A stretch of 64,000 bases of DNA. Origin: Arthrobacter sp. Bi83. GTDB taxonomy: Bacteria > Actinomycetota > Actinomycetes > Actinomycetales > Micrococcaceae. Positions 8,653-17,583 of the stretch are shown here, piece by piece (position 1 is the stretch's first letter; each line of letters begins with the position of its first letter). Below the pieces are notes generated by a model that saw only the letters and a program-made list of their open reading frames with translations, made no database searches and had not been told where the DNA came from. Position numbers and translations under genes: made by a program. The DNA is taken from the NCBI RefSeq assembly GCF_918698095.1, contig NZ_CAKKLY010000006.1, forward strand, positions 1 through 64,000, read 5' to 3'.

Positions 8653-8689
8653 GACGGCGGGCGGCCACCTAAAGTGCCCGCCCGCCGTC
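8653..8689. terminator. Bidirectional terminator between convergent genes
   Basis: GACGGCGGGCGG (8653-8664) pairs perfectly with CCGCCCGCCGTC (8678-8689). It lies between the stop of the membrane protein at 8607 and the stop of the AI-2E transporter at 8729. Confidence 0.8.
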
Positions 8690-8728
8690 CTGCGTGGGAA
8701 CAGTTCCGCCCACCGCAGGGCGCCGTGT

Positions 8729-9964
8729 CTACGTGGGCTGGCTGTTGAGCGGCGGCAGGTCCGGGTTGAGCGGTTCGAGACTGGGATCCTCCGCCGTCCA
8801 CACCTGGATGACCGCCCAGATTACGGCTGCCAGCGGCACGGACAGCACTGCGCCGATGATGCCGGCGAGGATGGTGCCGGCCGTCAGGGCCATGAGGATG
8901 ACCAGCGCGTGGAGCTGCAGTGACTTGCCCATGACGACCGGCTGCAGCAGATCGCCTTCGAGCTGGTTGACCGCGATCACCACCGCGACGACGATCAGGG
9001 CGACGACCGGCCCGTTGGCCACCAGGGCCACCAGCGCGGCGAGGATCCCGGCCACGGTGGCGCCCACCAGCGGGATGAACGCCGTGATAAAGACGATGAT
9101 GGCCAAGGGGATGGCCAGCGGCACCTGCATGATCAGCAGCGCGGCGCCGATCGCCACCGTATCCACGAGCGCCACGATGGCGGTTCCCCTGACATAGCCG
9201 CCCAGGACTTCCAGGGTGCGCTGGCCCGCCCGGCGAAGCCTGGCCTCCCGGTGACCGGAGAAGGGCCGCAGGATGAAGTTCCAGATCCTGGCGCCGTCCT
9301 TGAGGAAGAAAAACAGGATCACCACCACGAGGCTCGCGCCGGCGAAGAACTCGGTCACCACGGAGAGGCCGGACAGGGCGCCGGAGCGGACCTGGCTGCT
9401 CGTGGCGAACTGGACCGCACCCTCCCTCGCCTGGTTCAGCTGCTCGCGGTCAATAGGGAGGGGGCCGGAGAGAAGGAACTTTTCAAGTTCGTCCAGTCCG
9501 GAGGAGGCTTGCTGCACGAGCTCGCCCCACTGGCTTCGGACCGAAAAGAAAATGACCGTGGCAACGCCGGCGAGCACCAGGAGCAGCGCCACGAAGGCCA
9601 GGCCGGTGGCCGCGCCGCCGGGCATGCCGCGGCGCCGCAGCACATTCACAAAGGGGCCGATGGCGGCGGCGAGGATCAGTGCGATCACCACCGGAATGAC
9701 CAGGAGGCGGATCTGCAGGAGGCCGTAGATGGATACCACGGCGACGGCCAGCACCAGCAGCACCTGCGCGCTGCGGATGCCGACCCTGCCAAGTCCGTCG
9801 CCCCACAGTTCGCGGGGTGGCCTCTGTTCCCGTGCCGGCCTTTCAGGCCGGTTGCGCCGGACAGATGCCTCTGGTCCGGGTGTTTGGGTGCCTCCCGCTT
9901 GCGGGCTGGGCATCTGCTGCCCCGGTGGTGCTTGCTGCTCGGACTCTTGTGCTGCTCGGGCCAT
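8729..9964 (-). CDS. AI-2E family transporter (PerM/TqsA type)
   Basis: 411-residue integral membrane protein. A proline- and glutamine-rich cytoplasmic N-terminus (about 1-55) precedes paired hydrophobic segments (VLLVLAVAVVSIYGLLQI, LLVIPVVIALILAAAIGPFV), a long soluble loop (about 130-200) and four to five more helices with the family motif FIPLVGATVAGILAALVAL. The ribosome site TAGGAGT precedes ATG 9964. The family exports signals such as AI-2 or indole, or acts as Na+/H+ antiporters; which applies here cannot be read from the sequence. Transcribed alone; its end meets the terminator at 8653-8689. Confidence 0.85.
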   Translation of the reverse strand: MARAAQESEQQAPPGQQMPSPQAGGTQTPGPEASVRRNRPERPAREQRPPRELWGDGLGRVGIRSAQVLLVLAVAVVSIYGLLQIRLLVIPVVIALILAAAIGPFVNVLRRRGMPGGAATGLAFVALLLVLAGVATVIFFSVRSQWGELVQQASSGLDELEKFLLSGPLPIDREQLNQAREGAVQFATSSQVRSGALSGLSVVTEFFAGASLVVVILFFFLKDGARIWNFILRPFSGHREARLRRAGQRTLEVLGGYVRGTAIVALVDTVAIGAALLIMQVPLAIPLAIIVFITAFIPLVGATVAGILAALVALVANGPVVALIVVAVVIAVNQLEGDLLQPVVMGKSLQLHALVILMALTAGTILAGIIGAVLSVPLAAVIWAVIQVWTAEDPSLEPLNPDLPPLNSQPT

Positions 9965-10090
9965 GGGAACTCCTAGTCGTCAGCGGGCACACGGCAGCAT
10001 TGGACTCCCTGCGGTGACTCCCCGTCTCGGGTAGTAAGCCTACTGATCGGTTTGGCGATGGCGAAACCCCGGCAGGGTTGGAACCCGGCT

Positions 10091-10678
10091 TCAGAACTCG
10101 GCGTTGACGAAACCGATGACGATGGCCGTCCACCAGCAGACCTGCGAAATCGTCAGGCAGGCGAGCATATGGAAGCGCTGGCCGGGGGTCAGCGCCCCGA
10201 ACGTGGTGGTGGGCGGCATGACGAGCAGGCGGCGCATGAGGGGGATCAGCATGATGCCGTTCAGGATCAGGATCAGTACGGCGGCAAGTTTGATCACCGT
10301 CAGCGGATTGTTCAGGTGCGGGCTGAGAAACGCGCCGGTGAACAGCATGGCGGTGATGCCCACCCAGATCAGCGGGCTGGCGGCGTCGTCCAGCCGGATG
10401 GTTTCGGAGAGTTCGCGTTTGCCGATGAGCCACAGAAAGCCGTGCCAGTCCACCAACAGGATGGCGCCAAAAGCCAGGACCATCGCGAGGATGTGTGCGG
10501 CAATGGCCAGGACGTGGAGCGGCCCCTGGAGGGTCACGGACGTTCCCACCATGACGGCGAGTGACCAGGTCACGAAGGCAGCCACGCAGAGGATGCCGAC
10601 CAGCCGGCGGGACGACTTGTGTGATTTCGGCCGCACGCGCCTGCCCGCGGAGCGGCCGGCCGATGCACTGTACGCCAC
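10091..10678 (-). CDS. Hypothetical integral membrane protein
   Basis: 195-residue protein starting with GTG after TGGAGGT, a strong ribosome site. A basic N-terminus (RRVRPKSHKSSRR) precedes five hydrophobic stretches: LVGILCVAAFVTWSLAVMVG, VLAIAAHILAMVLAFGAILL, PLIWVGITAMLFTGAFLS, VIKLAAVLILILNGIMLIPL and a last helix near WWTAIVIGFVNAEF. The His and Asp in LLVDWHGFLWL could be functional. It resembles small haem- or copper-membrane proteins in general layout, but I do not recognise a family and assign no function. It is monocistronic. Confidence 0.7.
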   Translation of the reverse strand: MAYSASAGRSAGRRVRPKSHKSSRRLVGILCVAAFVTWSLAVMVGTSVTLQGPLHVLAIAAHILAMVLAFGAILLVDWHGFLWLIGKRELSETIRLDDAASPLIWVGITAMLFTGAFLSPHLNNPLTVIKLAAVLILILNGIMLIPLMRRLLVMPPTTTFGALTPGQRFHMLACLTISQVCWWTAIVIGFVNAEF

Positions 10679-10770
10679 GGGATACCTCCAACTGCCTGAA
10701 GGACTTTGTCCGCGGCCGTCCCGGTATTGACGGAGGGTAAACCGCTGGTTCGAGCATCAGTCCGTGGCAT

Positions 10771-10825
10771 TGGAAAAACCTTGGAAAAACCCTAGAAAAA
10801 CATCGCAGCCCCCCACATCTGGGGG
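10771..10825 (-). terminator. Intrinsic terminator of the MFS-GntR operon with tandem T tracts
   Basis: Stem CCCCCA/TGGGGG (10810-10815 with 10820-10825) lies 29 nt beyond the GntR stop. On the minus strand it is followed by three T runs, seen on the plus strand as near-tandem GGAAAAACC units at 10772, 10783 and AGAAAAAC at 10794. The repeated U tracts are unusual but serve a terminator well. Confidence 0.7.
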
Positions 10826-10854
10826 AGTCATGCCCGCGGGCGGGGGCTTCGGTG

Positions 10855-11535
10855 TTAATCCCGCAGCCACTCGGCGCAAGAATTAAGGTTCCGGTTCACG
10901 CTGGCCACGGCGGCATCGCCGTCGTGCGCCTCGATGGCGTCCACGAGTTCGCCGTGGCCCTCATGCGGCAGGCCGTCGAAGCCGCCACGGCGCTGCTGCT
11001 TCAGCAGGTCGTTGTGGAAAACCTCGCCGAAGCTGACATAGAGCTCGTGCAGCAGCGGGTTGCCGGAGGCGTGGGCCACGCGCTCGTGGAAGCCCCAGTC
11101 CGCTCCGGCCCACCCGGCGTAGTCGGCTGCCTTCCAGGCCACATCGCGCTCGGCGAGCAGCGCGCGCATGGCGGCGACGTCGTCGGCCGTGGCGTTCCTG
11201 GCCGCGAGGCGTGCCGCCTGGGTGTCCAGTCCCAGCCGGACCTCGAGGATGTGCTCCTGGGTGTGGTCCTGGTACATGCGGCGGGCTGCCCCGGAAATCT
11301 CGCTCGTGGCGCGGACATAGGTGCCGTCGCCGCGGCGGACCTCCAGCATCCCGCTGTGGGCCAGGGCCTTGACCGCTTCGCGCAGCGTCCCGCGGGATAC
11401 GCCCAGGCCTGCCATCAGTTCGGTCTCGGAGGGGATCCGCTGCTGAAGCGGCCACTCGCCGGAGTGGATCATCTCCCGGAGTTTGGCCGTGATTTCGTCG
11501 GCCAGCGGCTGGCGGTGCGAGGTGCTCAGAGTCAC
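10855..11535 (-). CDS. GntR family transcriptional regulator, FadR/FCD subfamily
   Basis: 226-residue DNA-binding regulator. The N-terminal winged helix (about 9-77) shows IPSETELMAGLGVSRGTLREA and the wing VRRGDGTYVRA. The FCD ligand domain (about 95-215) has the metal-binding style pattern: EVRLGLD, then D in the middle, FHERVAHASGNP and HGELVDAIEAHDGDAA. Such regulators usually respond to small organic acids. It begins with GTG five bases after the stop of the MFS gene at 11541 and is therefore co-transcribed with it, probably autoregulating through the operator at 12770-12786. Confidence 0.88.
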   Translation of the reverse strand: MTLSTSHRQPLADEITAKLREMIHSGEWPLQQRIPSETELMAGLGVSRGTLREAVKALAHSGMLEVRRGDGTYVRATSEISGAARRMYQDHTQEHILEVRLGLDTQAARLAARNATADDVAAMRALLAERDVAWKAADYAGWAGADWGFHERVAHASGNPLLHELYVSFGEVFHNDLLKQQRRGGFDGLPHEGHGELVDAIEAHDGDAAVASVNRNLNSCAEWLRD

Positions 11536-11540
11536 GGCGG

Positions 11541-12752
11541 CTAACCTTTCGTCTTGGCCGTGAGGAGGTGCACCACGACGATCTGGGCCAGCGCGATGGC
11601 CAGCAGCAGCGCCAGTGGCAGCGTCCAGCCGCCCGTCGCGCTGTGCAGCAGGCCCATTCCGAACGGCCCCACGGTAGCCAGAAGATAGCCGGTGGACTGC
11701 GCCAGAGTGGACAGGGCTGTGGTCTCGGCTGTGTCCCGCCCGCTGCGGCTGATCATCACCATGACCAGCGGAAAGATGCCGAGCCCGAAGCCGAGCAGCA
11801 CCGCGGGGACGGCCGCCAGGGAAACGGGCAGTACCAGGAGCGCGGCCACCCCGATGAGCATGGTGACGCTGACCACGTAAAAGGCGGGGCGCAGCATCCG
11901 GGGGCGGGACCCGACGGCGATCAGCACCATGCCCGCCGGAACGGACACCAGCTGCATGAGTCCGAACATCAGGCCGCTCTCAGCCGCGCTGAGTCCCATG
12001 GTGGTCAGCATGTAGGGGAACCAGCTCAGCAGTGCGTAGGCCAGCAGGGCCTGCAGCGTGAAGGTCGCCGTGAGCAGCACGCCTTTCCGGGTCCGGAGCA
12101 GCGGCCAGGGCGAAACGTGGGCGGAGGTTCCCCGGACGCTGTTGCGGTGCGCATGCAGCGCCACGGGCACGAACCCCAGGAACGCTGCCACGCCGAGAAT
12201 CCCGATGGCGCCGACTCCCGCCGACGGTGATCCAAGCACCTGGGCCAGCGGCACCACGACCACGGCCGTGACGGTGGCGCCAGTGGTCATGGTCACGGTG
12301 TACAGCGCCGTCATGAGAGAGGTGCGGTCGGCAAAATGCTCGCGGATGAAAGAGGGCATGGCGACATTGCAGACCGCCAGGCCGGACATGCCCAGCACCG
12401 TGCCGGCCACCAGCATGCCGGTGGACGGGATGCCGCGCACCAGCAGCCCCGCAGCCAGCATTCCGAGGGAGAGCAGGATGGACTTCTCAACGCCGATCCG
12501 GCCCGTAAGCCACGACGTTGCCGCCCCCGCCACCGCGAAACACAGCGTGGGGATGGAGGGGATGACCGAAGCAACCAGGGGACCGTAGCCCAGCACCAGC
12601 TGAAGGTCGTGCAGCAGTGCGGAGGCGCCGGTGATTCCGGCCCGGAGGTTCAGCCCGATCAGCACCAGGGCAATGACACTGACGACGACGGCGGCGCGCG
12701 GTTTGGGCTGTCGGGCGGCGGTAGCCGGGGGAGCTGAAGAGATGGAAGCCAT
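11541..12752 (-). CDS. MFS transporter, CynX/NimT (cyanate/2-nitroimidazole) family
   Basis: 403-residue secondary transporter with about 12 hydrophobic segments. The opening after a short polar tail (VVVSVIALVLIGLNLRAGITGASALL) is the CynX/NimT signature (NLRxxIT). A second-half repeat begins at about residue 210 (RKGVLLTATFTLQALLAYALLSWFPYML). It is the first gene of a two-gene operon with the GntR regulator. The substrate is unknown; CynX-like members handle cyanate, nitroimidazole or similar small compounds. The start at ATG 12752 has only a weak AAGGG right before it, so the exact start is uncertain. Confidence 0.85.
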   Translation of the reverse strand: MASISSAPPATAARQPKPRAAVVVSVIALVLIGLNLRAGITGASALLHDLQLVLGYGPLVASVIPSIPTLCFAVAGAATSWLTGRIGVEKSILLSLGMLAAGLLVRGIPSTGMLVAGTVLGMSGLAVCNVAMPSFIREHFADRTSLMTALYTVTMTTGATVTAVVVVPLAQVLGSPSAGVGAIGILGVAAFLGFVPVALHAHRNSVRGTSAHVSPWPLLRTRKGVLLTATFTLQALLAYALLSWFPYMLTTMGLSAAESGLMFGLMQLVSVPAGMVLIAVGSRPRMLRPAFYVVSVTMLIGVAALLVLPVSLAAVPAVLLGFGLGIFPLVMVMISRSGRDTAETTALSTLAQSTGYLLATVGPFGMGLLHSATGGWTLPLALLLAIALAQIVVVHLLTAKTKG

Positions 12753-12769
12753 CCCTTAACGTTAGACGT

Positions 12770-12786
12770 TAGACGTTTGATGTCTA
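12770..12786. promoter_or_regulatory. Candidate GntR operator upstream of the MFS-GntR operon
   Basis: Inverted repeat TAGAC-GTTTGAT-GTCTA, immediately preceded by two head-to-tail ACGTTAG units (12759-12772). It lies 18 bp upstream of the MFS start, where an autoregulated repressor would bind. Confidence 0.55.
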
Positions 12787-12891
12787 GGGTTTTGTGGTCA
12801 ACCTCTCGCGGCCCTGCGTTCCCGGGGAATAGACTCGGGCCACCGACACAGTGGGCCGCTGCGGGCCGCCCATGCGAAAGGATGCCCGGCC

Positions 12892-14496
12892 ATGACTCCC
12901 GAGGGCCTTGAAACCGAGAAGAAGTACGACGTCGATCCCGGGGCCGGGCTGCCGGCGCTTCGGGAGATCCCGGGGGTCGGACGGGTGGGCGAGGCCTCCG
13001 AGGCAGTCCTGGAAGCGGTCTATTTCGACACCGACGATCTTACGCTCGCCTCCCGGGGCATCACCCTCCGGCGCCGGACGGGCGGTGCGGACGCCGGCTG
13101 GCACGTCAAGCTGCCTGCAGAATCAGGAACGGAGTCAGCACCTCAGCAGCGCCGGGAGATTCATGCGCCCCTCGGCCAGGCCGCCGTCGTGCCCGAAAAA
13201 CTGCTGGCGCATGTGTACGTTTACCTCCGCGGTGCCCAGCTGGCGCCGGCCGCCCGGCTGACGACCAAGCGCACCACCCATGCGCTGTACGGGGACGACG
13301 GCGTGCACCTGGCTGACTTCGCCGATGACAGGGTCGGGTCCGAGTCCCTGGGCGGGGCGGGACAGCACCAGGAGTGGCGCGAATGGGAACTGGAGCTCGT
13401 CCACGGCAGTGCGGAGCTTTTCGCGTCCGCCGAACCAATCCTGGCTGCGGCGGGTGCCTGGCCGGCAGCGCATAAGTCCAAACTCGGCAGGGCGCTGGGG
13501 GAGGCCTGGCCGCAGCCGTCCGGACAGCGGTCGTCCGGACAGCAGCCGTCCGGACAGCGCGGGGAAATCCCGGACGAAGAGGCGGCGGAACCGCACAAAA
13601 AGGCGAGGGACAAGAAAGAGCCCGTGTCCGGCGTCGTGACCGCGTACTTGGGCGGGCAGATCGGCGAAATCCTCGCGTGCGATCCCGGCGTGCGGCTGGA
13701 GGAACCGGACGCCGTGCACAATATGCGCACGGCCACCCGCCGCCTGCGGTCCACCCTGGCGGTCTACCGCACGCTGTTCGGTGCTGCCGCCGTCCGGAGG
13801 CTCCGTGATGAACTCCAGTGGCTCGGCCGGATCCTCGGTTCCCCCCGCGACGCCGAAGTCATGCGCGAACGGCTGCGCGCCCACGCGGCCGAACTTCCGC
13901 CGGGCCAGGCAAGCCGAGCCGTGCAGGACAGTGTGGAGCGCGAACTGGGCAACCGGTTCGACGCCGGATACCGGAAGGCTCTGGAAGTGCTCGCGGCCGA
14001 CCGCTACTTCCGGCTGCTGGATGACCTCGAGGACTTCCGGGACAACCCCCCGGTTCGGCCGCCGGCGTCGGGACCCGGCGGCAAAGTGGCGGCCAAACGG
14101 GTGAAAAAGACTGTCCGGCGGCTGCGCCGCTCCCATCGGGCGGCCATGCGCGCCGTGGAGGGTGCGGCCCATGAAACCGCGCTGCACCAGGTGCGAAAGG
14201 ACGCCAAGCGCCTGCGGCACGCGGCGGAATCGGTGGTGCCCCTCTATGGAAAGCGTGCGGTGAAGCTCGCCAAAGCCGCGCACCGGCAGCAGAAAATCCT
14301 CGGCGACCACCACGACAGCGTGATGGCCCGGGTCTTCCTCGGGAAACTGGGGCGTGGCCCGGAGCTGCCGGAGGCGGTGGCCGACGCCTACCGTTCGCTG
14401 CTGGAGCGGGAGGAAAGGATCGCCGCCCGCGACGAGGCCAAGTACCGCAAGGCCCGGCGAAAGGCCCGCAAGCTCCTGAAGCGCGGCGTCAACTAG
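12892..14496 (+). CDS. CYTH and CHAD domain-containing protein
   Basis: 534-residue cytosolic protein. The N-terminal CYTH domain (about 3-205) opens with the ExExK motif (ETEKK, residues 5-9) and has FDTDDLTLASRGITLRRR and WHVKLP, typical of the triphosphate tunnel fold. The CHAD domain (about 240-530) is helical with many conserved His and Lys/Arg (AVHNMRTATRRLRSTL, ALHQVRKDAKRLRHAAE, ILGDHHDSV). CHAD binds inorganic polyphosphate, and CYTH-CHAD pairs are linked to phosphate/polyphosphate metabolism. The two are joined by a linker made of three 15-nt repeats. GAAAGGA precedes the ATG. It is transcribed alone, convergent with the PucR gene. Confidence 0.9.
   Translation: MTPEGLETEKKYDVDPGAGLPALREIPGVGRVGEASEAVLEAVYFDTDDLTLASRGITLRRRTGGADAGWHVKLPAESGTESAPQQRREIHAPLGQAAVVPEKLLAHVYVYLRGAQLAPAARLTTKRTTHALYGDDGVHLADFADDRVGSESLGGAGQHQEWREWELELVHGSAELFASAEPILAAAGAWPAAHKSKLGRALGEAWPQPSGQRSSGQQPSGQRGEIPDEEAAEPHKKARDKKEPVSGVVTAYLGGQIGEILACDPGVRLEEPDAVHNMRTATRRLRSTLAVYRTLFGAAAVRRLRDELQWLGRILGSPRDAEVMRERLRAHAAELPPGQASRAVQDSVERELGNRFDAGYRKALEVLAADRYFRLLDDLEDFRDNPPVRPPASGPGGKVAAKRVKKTVRRLRRSHRAAMRAVEGAAHETALHQVRKDAKRLRHAAESVVPLYGKRAVKLAKAAHRQQKILGDHHDSVMARVFLGKLGRGPELPEAVADAYRSLLEREERIAARDEAKYRKARRKARKLLKRGVN
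13516..13560 (+). repeat. Three tandem 15-nt repeats in the CYTH-CHAD linker
   Basis: Units at 13516-13530, 13531-13545 and 13546-13560 follow the consensus CCGTCCGGACAGCGG and encode PSGQR, SSGQQ, PSGQR. The repeat lengthens the flexible linker between the two domains and may vary in copy number between strains. Confidence 0.85.
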
Positions 14497-14501
14497 GTTT
14501 G

Positions 14502-15938
14502 TCAGCCGGAGTGACGCGACCCCAGCCGCGAAACCGCCAGGGAGAGCCACAGCTGGACGCGGTCGGCGGTGACCGAGGGGTCGTAACCGGTGAGCTCGGT
14601 GATCTGCGCGAGCCGGTAACGGACCGTGTTCCGGTGCAGCGTGAGGGCTTCGGCGACGGCGGCCACCGAACCGTTGTTGGTCAGGTAGCTCTCCAGCGTG
14701 GTCATCAGCTCGGCGCCGTGGGCGGCGTCGAAGGTGCGGAGCGGGTTCAGCGATTCATTGGCCATGTCCGCGAGCGGCACGTCCTCGCTCGCCAGCAGCA
14801 GGGATGTCAGGCTGAGCCGCTCCGGTTCATTGACTGGCAGCCCGTGGCTGGCGGCGTCCCGGGCCTCGAAGTAGCTCCAGCGCAGGCCGTTGGGCTTGGT
14901 GTACGCACCGCCGATGCCGATGGTCGCGTGGATGCCGGCCTCGGCTAGATGGTCGCTGAGGTTCCGGGCCAGGGCCGTGGCGCCGCGGCCGTCGTCGGGC
15001 ACCACGGTGATCAGGTCCTTTCCGACGACGGCGGTCACCGCCTTCTCGAGCGTCCGCGGCAGCGAGGAAGTAACCAGCTGCTTGTGGTGCGCCTCGGATC
15101 CGGCCAGCAGCACCACGTTCTTGCGGGTGCTGTTGATGCCCGTCCCCGCCAGCCGGCGGGTGGCTTCACTGGGATCCAGGGTTCCGTGAATGACGTCCTC
15201 CAGCACCTGCCCGCAGAGCGCCCGCTCGGCCTGGCGCTGCTTGACCATGTTGTTCAGCTCCACGCTGATGAGGTTTTGCGCGTAGCCGATGATGCCGGAG
15301 TCCTCGAACGGCTGCTTGACCCACAGCGTGCACGCGTCACGTCGGCCGGTGGGAATGGGATAGGACGCCCACGAGTGCGCCACCGGAGGCTCGGAGCCGC
15401 TGTTGTACAGCTGGGCCGTGAACTGGGTCAGGACAATTTCCGTGCGCAGCATGCCGCCCAGGTGCCTCAGCAGTTCGGCCAGCCCGCCGCCGGTGAGCAG
15501 CGCCCGCGCCAGAATCTGGTGACCGGCAATCAGGCGTTCCAGCTTGGAATAGTGGTCGGCCGACTGCGCGTCCGCCACGAGCTTGCCGATGGCGATGAAG
15601 GGCGTCTTATAGGGGACTTCGACTACCGGAAGCCCCCATCGGTTCGCTTCCGCGACCAAAGCCGGCGGAACGGCGTCGTGGGTTAATCCCACACCGAAGC
15701 CGATCCCCACCGCGCCGGCGCGCTGGACCTGGCGGACGAAGCGTCGCTGCTCGGGTGCGCTGCGCAGGCGCATGCCGGTGGTGAGCACCAGCTCACCGCC
15801 GTTGAGGAAGCGCTGCGGATCCTCCTGCTCGGTGACGGCAACCCAGTGGATGTCCTGGTGGGAGGTGGTCTCGGCGAGGCCGGATTTCTTCAGCCCAAGG
15901 GACTGCACGGCCAGCAACGCGGCGAGGGAGATTGCCAT
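14502..15938 (-). CDS. PucR family transcriptional regulator, likely GabR-like activator of GABA use
   Basis: 478-residue regulator. The N-terminal PucR purine-catabolism-type domain (about 1-125) precedes a central GGDEF-like variable region and the C-terminal PucR helix-turn-helix with VAAVAEALTLHRNTVRYRLAQI (about 427-448). It is divergent from the aminobutyraldehyde dehydrogenase/GABA transaminase pair 142 bp away. In Corynebacterium glutamicum a PucR-type GabR activates gabTDP, so the same job is inferred here from position and family. It shares the convergent end with the CYTH-CHAD gene, with only 5 nt between stops. Confidence 0.85.
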   Translation of the reverse strand: MAISLAALLAVQSLGLKKSGLAETTSHQDIHWVAVTEQEDPQRFLNGGELVLTTGMRLRSAPEQRRFVRQVQRAGAVGIGFGVGLTHDAVPPALVAEANRWGLPVVEVPYKTPFIAIGKLVADAQSADHYSKLERLIAGHQILARALLTGGGLAELLRHLGGMLRTEIVLTQFTAQLYNSGSEPPVAHSWASYPIPTGRRDACTLWVKQPFEDSGIIGYAQNLISVELNNMVKQRQAERALCGQVLEDVIHGTLDPSEATRRLAGTGINSTRKNVVLLAGSEAHHKQLVTSSLPRTLEKAVTAVVGKDLITVVPDDGRGATALARNLSDHLAEAGIHATIGIGGAYTKPNGLRWSYFEARDAASHGLPVNEPERLSLTSLLLASEDVPLADMANESLNPLRTFDAAHGAELMTTLESYLTNNGSVAAVAEALTLHRNTVRYRLAQITELTGYDPSVTADRVQLWLSLAVSRLGSRHSG

Positions 15939-16080
15939 GCATCAAGCGTAGCCGGAGGCTGGCCGATCGCACTAAAACCCCGGCCGGAGGGTGTGCAGGT
16001 GGCTATTCCCCGGCTTGCCGCGCTGACATAGGCTCGGAGCAGCTGCATCACATCATTCAGTACGAAAGAGGTTGTACACC

Positions 16081-17511
16081 GTGGTTCAAACCTTGCAGAA
16101 CTTCATCAACGGCGAGTTCGTCACGCCCGCCGGCACCGGACTGCTTGACATCGTGAATCCCGCGACCGGTGACGTGGTGGCCAAGTCGCCCATCTCCGTC
16201 GCGGCGGACGTCGACGCCGCCATGGCTGCCGCCAAGGACGCCTTCAAGACCTGGAAGCACACCACACCCGGACAGCGCCAGCTCATGCTCCTCAAGCTCG
16301 CAGATGCCGTCGAGGCCAACAGCGACGAACTTGTCGATGCCCAGCACCGCAACACCGGGCAGGTCCGCTCCCTGATCGCGTCCGAGGAAGTTGCCGCCGG
16401 CGCCGACCAGCTGCGCTTCTTCGCCGGCGCCGCCCGCATTCTCGAAGGCAAGTCGGCAGGCGAGTACTTCGAGGGCCACACCTCCTTCGTGCGCCGCGAA
16501 CCCATCGGCGTCGTGGCCCAGGTTGCGCCCTGGAACTACCCGTTCCTGATGGCCATCTGGAAGATCGGCCCCGCGCTCGCCGCCGGCAACACGGTGGTCC
16601 TGAAGCCTTCCGACACCACGCCCGAATCCACGCTGGTGCTGGCGAAGCTGGCCAAGGACATCTTCCCGGCCGGCGTCCTCAACGTCATCCTGGGCACCGG
16701 GGAAACCGGCGCCATGATGGTGGAGCACAAGGTCCCGGGCCTGGTATCCATCACCGGCTCCGTCCGTGCCGGCATTGCCGTTGCCTCCGGCGCCGCCAAG
16801 GGCCTCAAGCGGGCCCACCTGGAGCTGGGCGGCAAGGCCCCGGCCATCGTGTTCAAAGACGCCGACATCAAGAAGAGTGCGGCGGCCATCGCAGAGTTCG
16901 CCTTCTTCAACGCCGGCCAGGACTGCACCGCCATCACACGCGTGCTGGTCGAGGATTCGGTGCACGACGACGTCGTGGCGGCAATGGTGGAACATACCAA
17001 GACGCTGCACACCGGTTCGCAGAACGACGAAGACAACTACTTCGGCCCGCTGAACAACGTCAACCACTTCAACGCGGTCAGCGCCGTGGTGGAGTCGCTG
17101 CCGGAGAACTGCCAGATTGAGACCGGCGGACACCGTGCCGGGGACAAAGGCTTCTTCTTCGAGCCCACCATCATCACGGGCGCCAAACAGACCGATGACA
17201 TCGTGCAGAAGGAAACCTTCGGCCCCGTCATCACCGTGCAGAAGTTCAGCACGGAGGCCGAGGCCGTGGAGCTGGCCAACGACGTCGAGTACGCCCTGGC
17301 CTCCAGCGTCTGGACCTCAGACCACGGCACCGCCATGCGGCTCAGCCGCGACCTGGACTTCGGTGCGGTCTGGATCAACACCCACATCCTGCTCACCGCC
17401 GAAATGCCCCACGGCGGGTTCAAACAGTCCGGCTACGGCAAGGACCTCTCCATGTACGGCGTCGAGGACTACACGCGCATCAAGCACGTCATGAGTGCAC
17501 TCGACTCCTAA
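16081..17511 (+). CDS. Gamma-aminobutyraldehyde/succinate-semialdehyde-type NAD(P)-dependent aldehyde dehydrogenase
   Basis: 476-residue cytosolic dehydrogenase. GTG 16081 follows GAAAGAGG, better than the TTG at 16072. Conserved features: PWNYPFLMAIWK near 148, cofactor motif KPSDTTPESTL, catalytic Glu in LELGGKAPAIVF and catalytic Cys in NAGQDCTAITR. The pattern KPSDTTPESTL and NAGQDCTA is closest to gamma-aminobutyraldehyde dehydrogenases (PatD/PuuC-like), which turn 4-aminobutanal from putrescine into GABA. It precedes gabT by 72 nt, so the pair would take putrescine-derived 4-aminobutanal to succinate semialdehyde. A succinate-semialdehyde dehydrogenase role is the main alternative. Confidence 0.82.
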   Translation: MVQTLQNFINGEFVTPAGTGLLDIVNPATGDVVAKSPISVAADVDAAMAAAKDAFKTWKHTTPGQRQLMLLKLADAVEANSDELVDAQHRNTGQVRSLIASEEVAAGADQLRFFAGAARILEGKSAGEYFEGHTSFVRREPIGVVAQVAPWNYPFLMAIWKIGPALAAGNTVVLKPSDTTPESTLVLAKLAKDIFPAGVLNVILGTGETGAMMVEHKVPGLVSITGSVRAGIAVASGAAKGLKRAHLELGGKAPAIVFKDADIKKSAAAIAEFAFFNAGQDCTAITRVLVEDSVHDDVVAAMVEHTKTLHTGSQNDEDNYFGPLNNVNHFNAVSAVVESLPENCQIETGGHRAGDKGFFFEPTIITGAKQTDDIVQKETFGPVITVQKFSTEAEAVELANDVEYALASSVWTSDHGTAMRLSRDLDFGAVWINTHILLTAEMPHGGFKQSGYGKDLSMYGVEDYTRIKHVMSALDS

Positions 17512-17522
17512 CAATTCGCTGG

Positions 17523-17558
17523 TTGAGCTTGTCGAAACCAAGATCTCGACAGGCTCGA
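17523..17558. repeat. Palindromic repeat, family A copy 1 (between the dehydrogenase and gabT)
   Basis: Arms TTGAGCTTGTCGA (17523-17535) and TCGACAGGCTCGA (17546-17558) are inverted with 11 of 13 positions paired and a 10-nt loop AACCAAGATC. A near copy lies at 57481-57516 between cbs and metB. Flanks also match (TGG before, TCACC after). Confidence 0.85.
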
Positions 17559-17583
17559 TCACCTGGCACCGAAAGGCCTCCCC

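Noticed and set aside
12759-12786. CRISPR-like or satellite array from repeated ACGTTAG units
   Set aside because: Only two units and a half; it is better explained as an operator. No spaced repeats of CRISPR type occur anywhere in the window.
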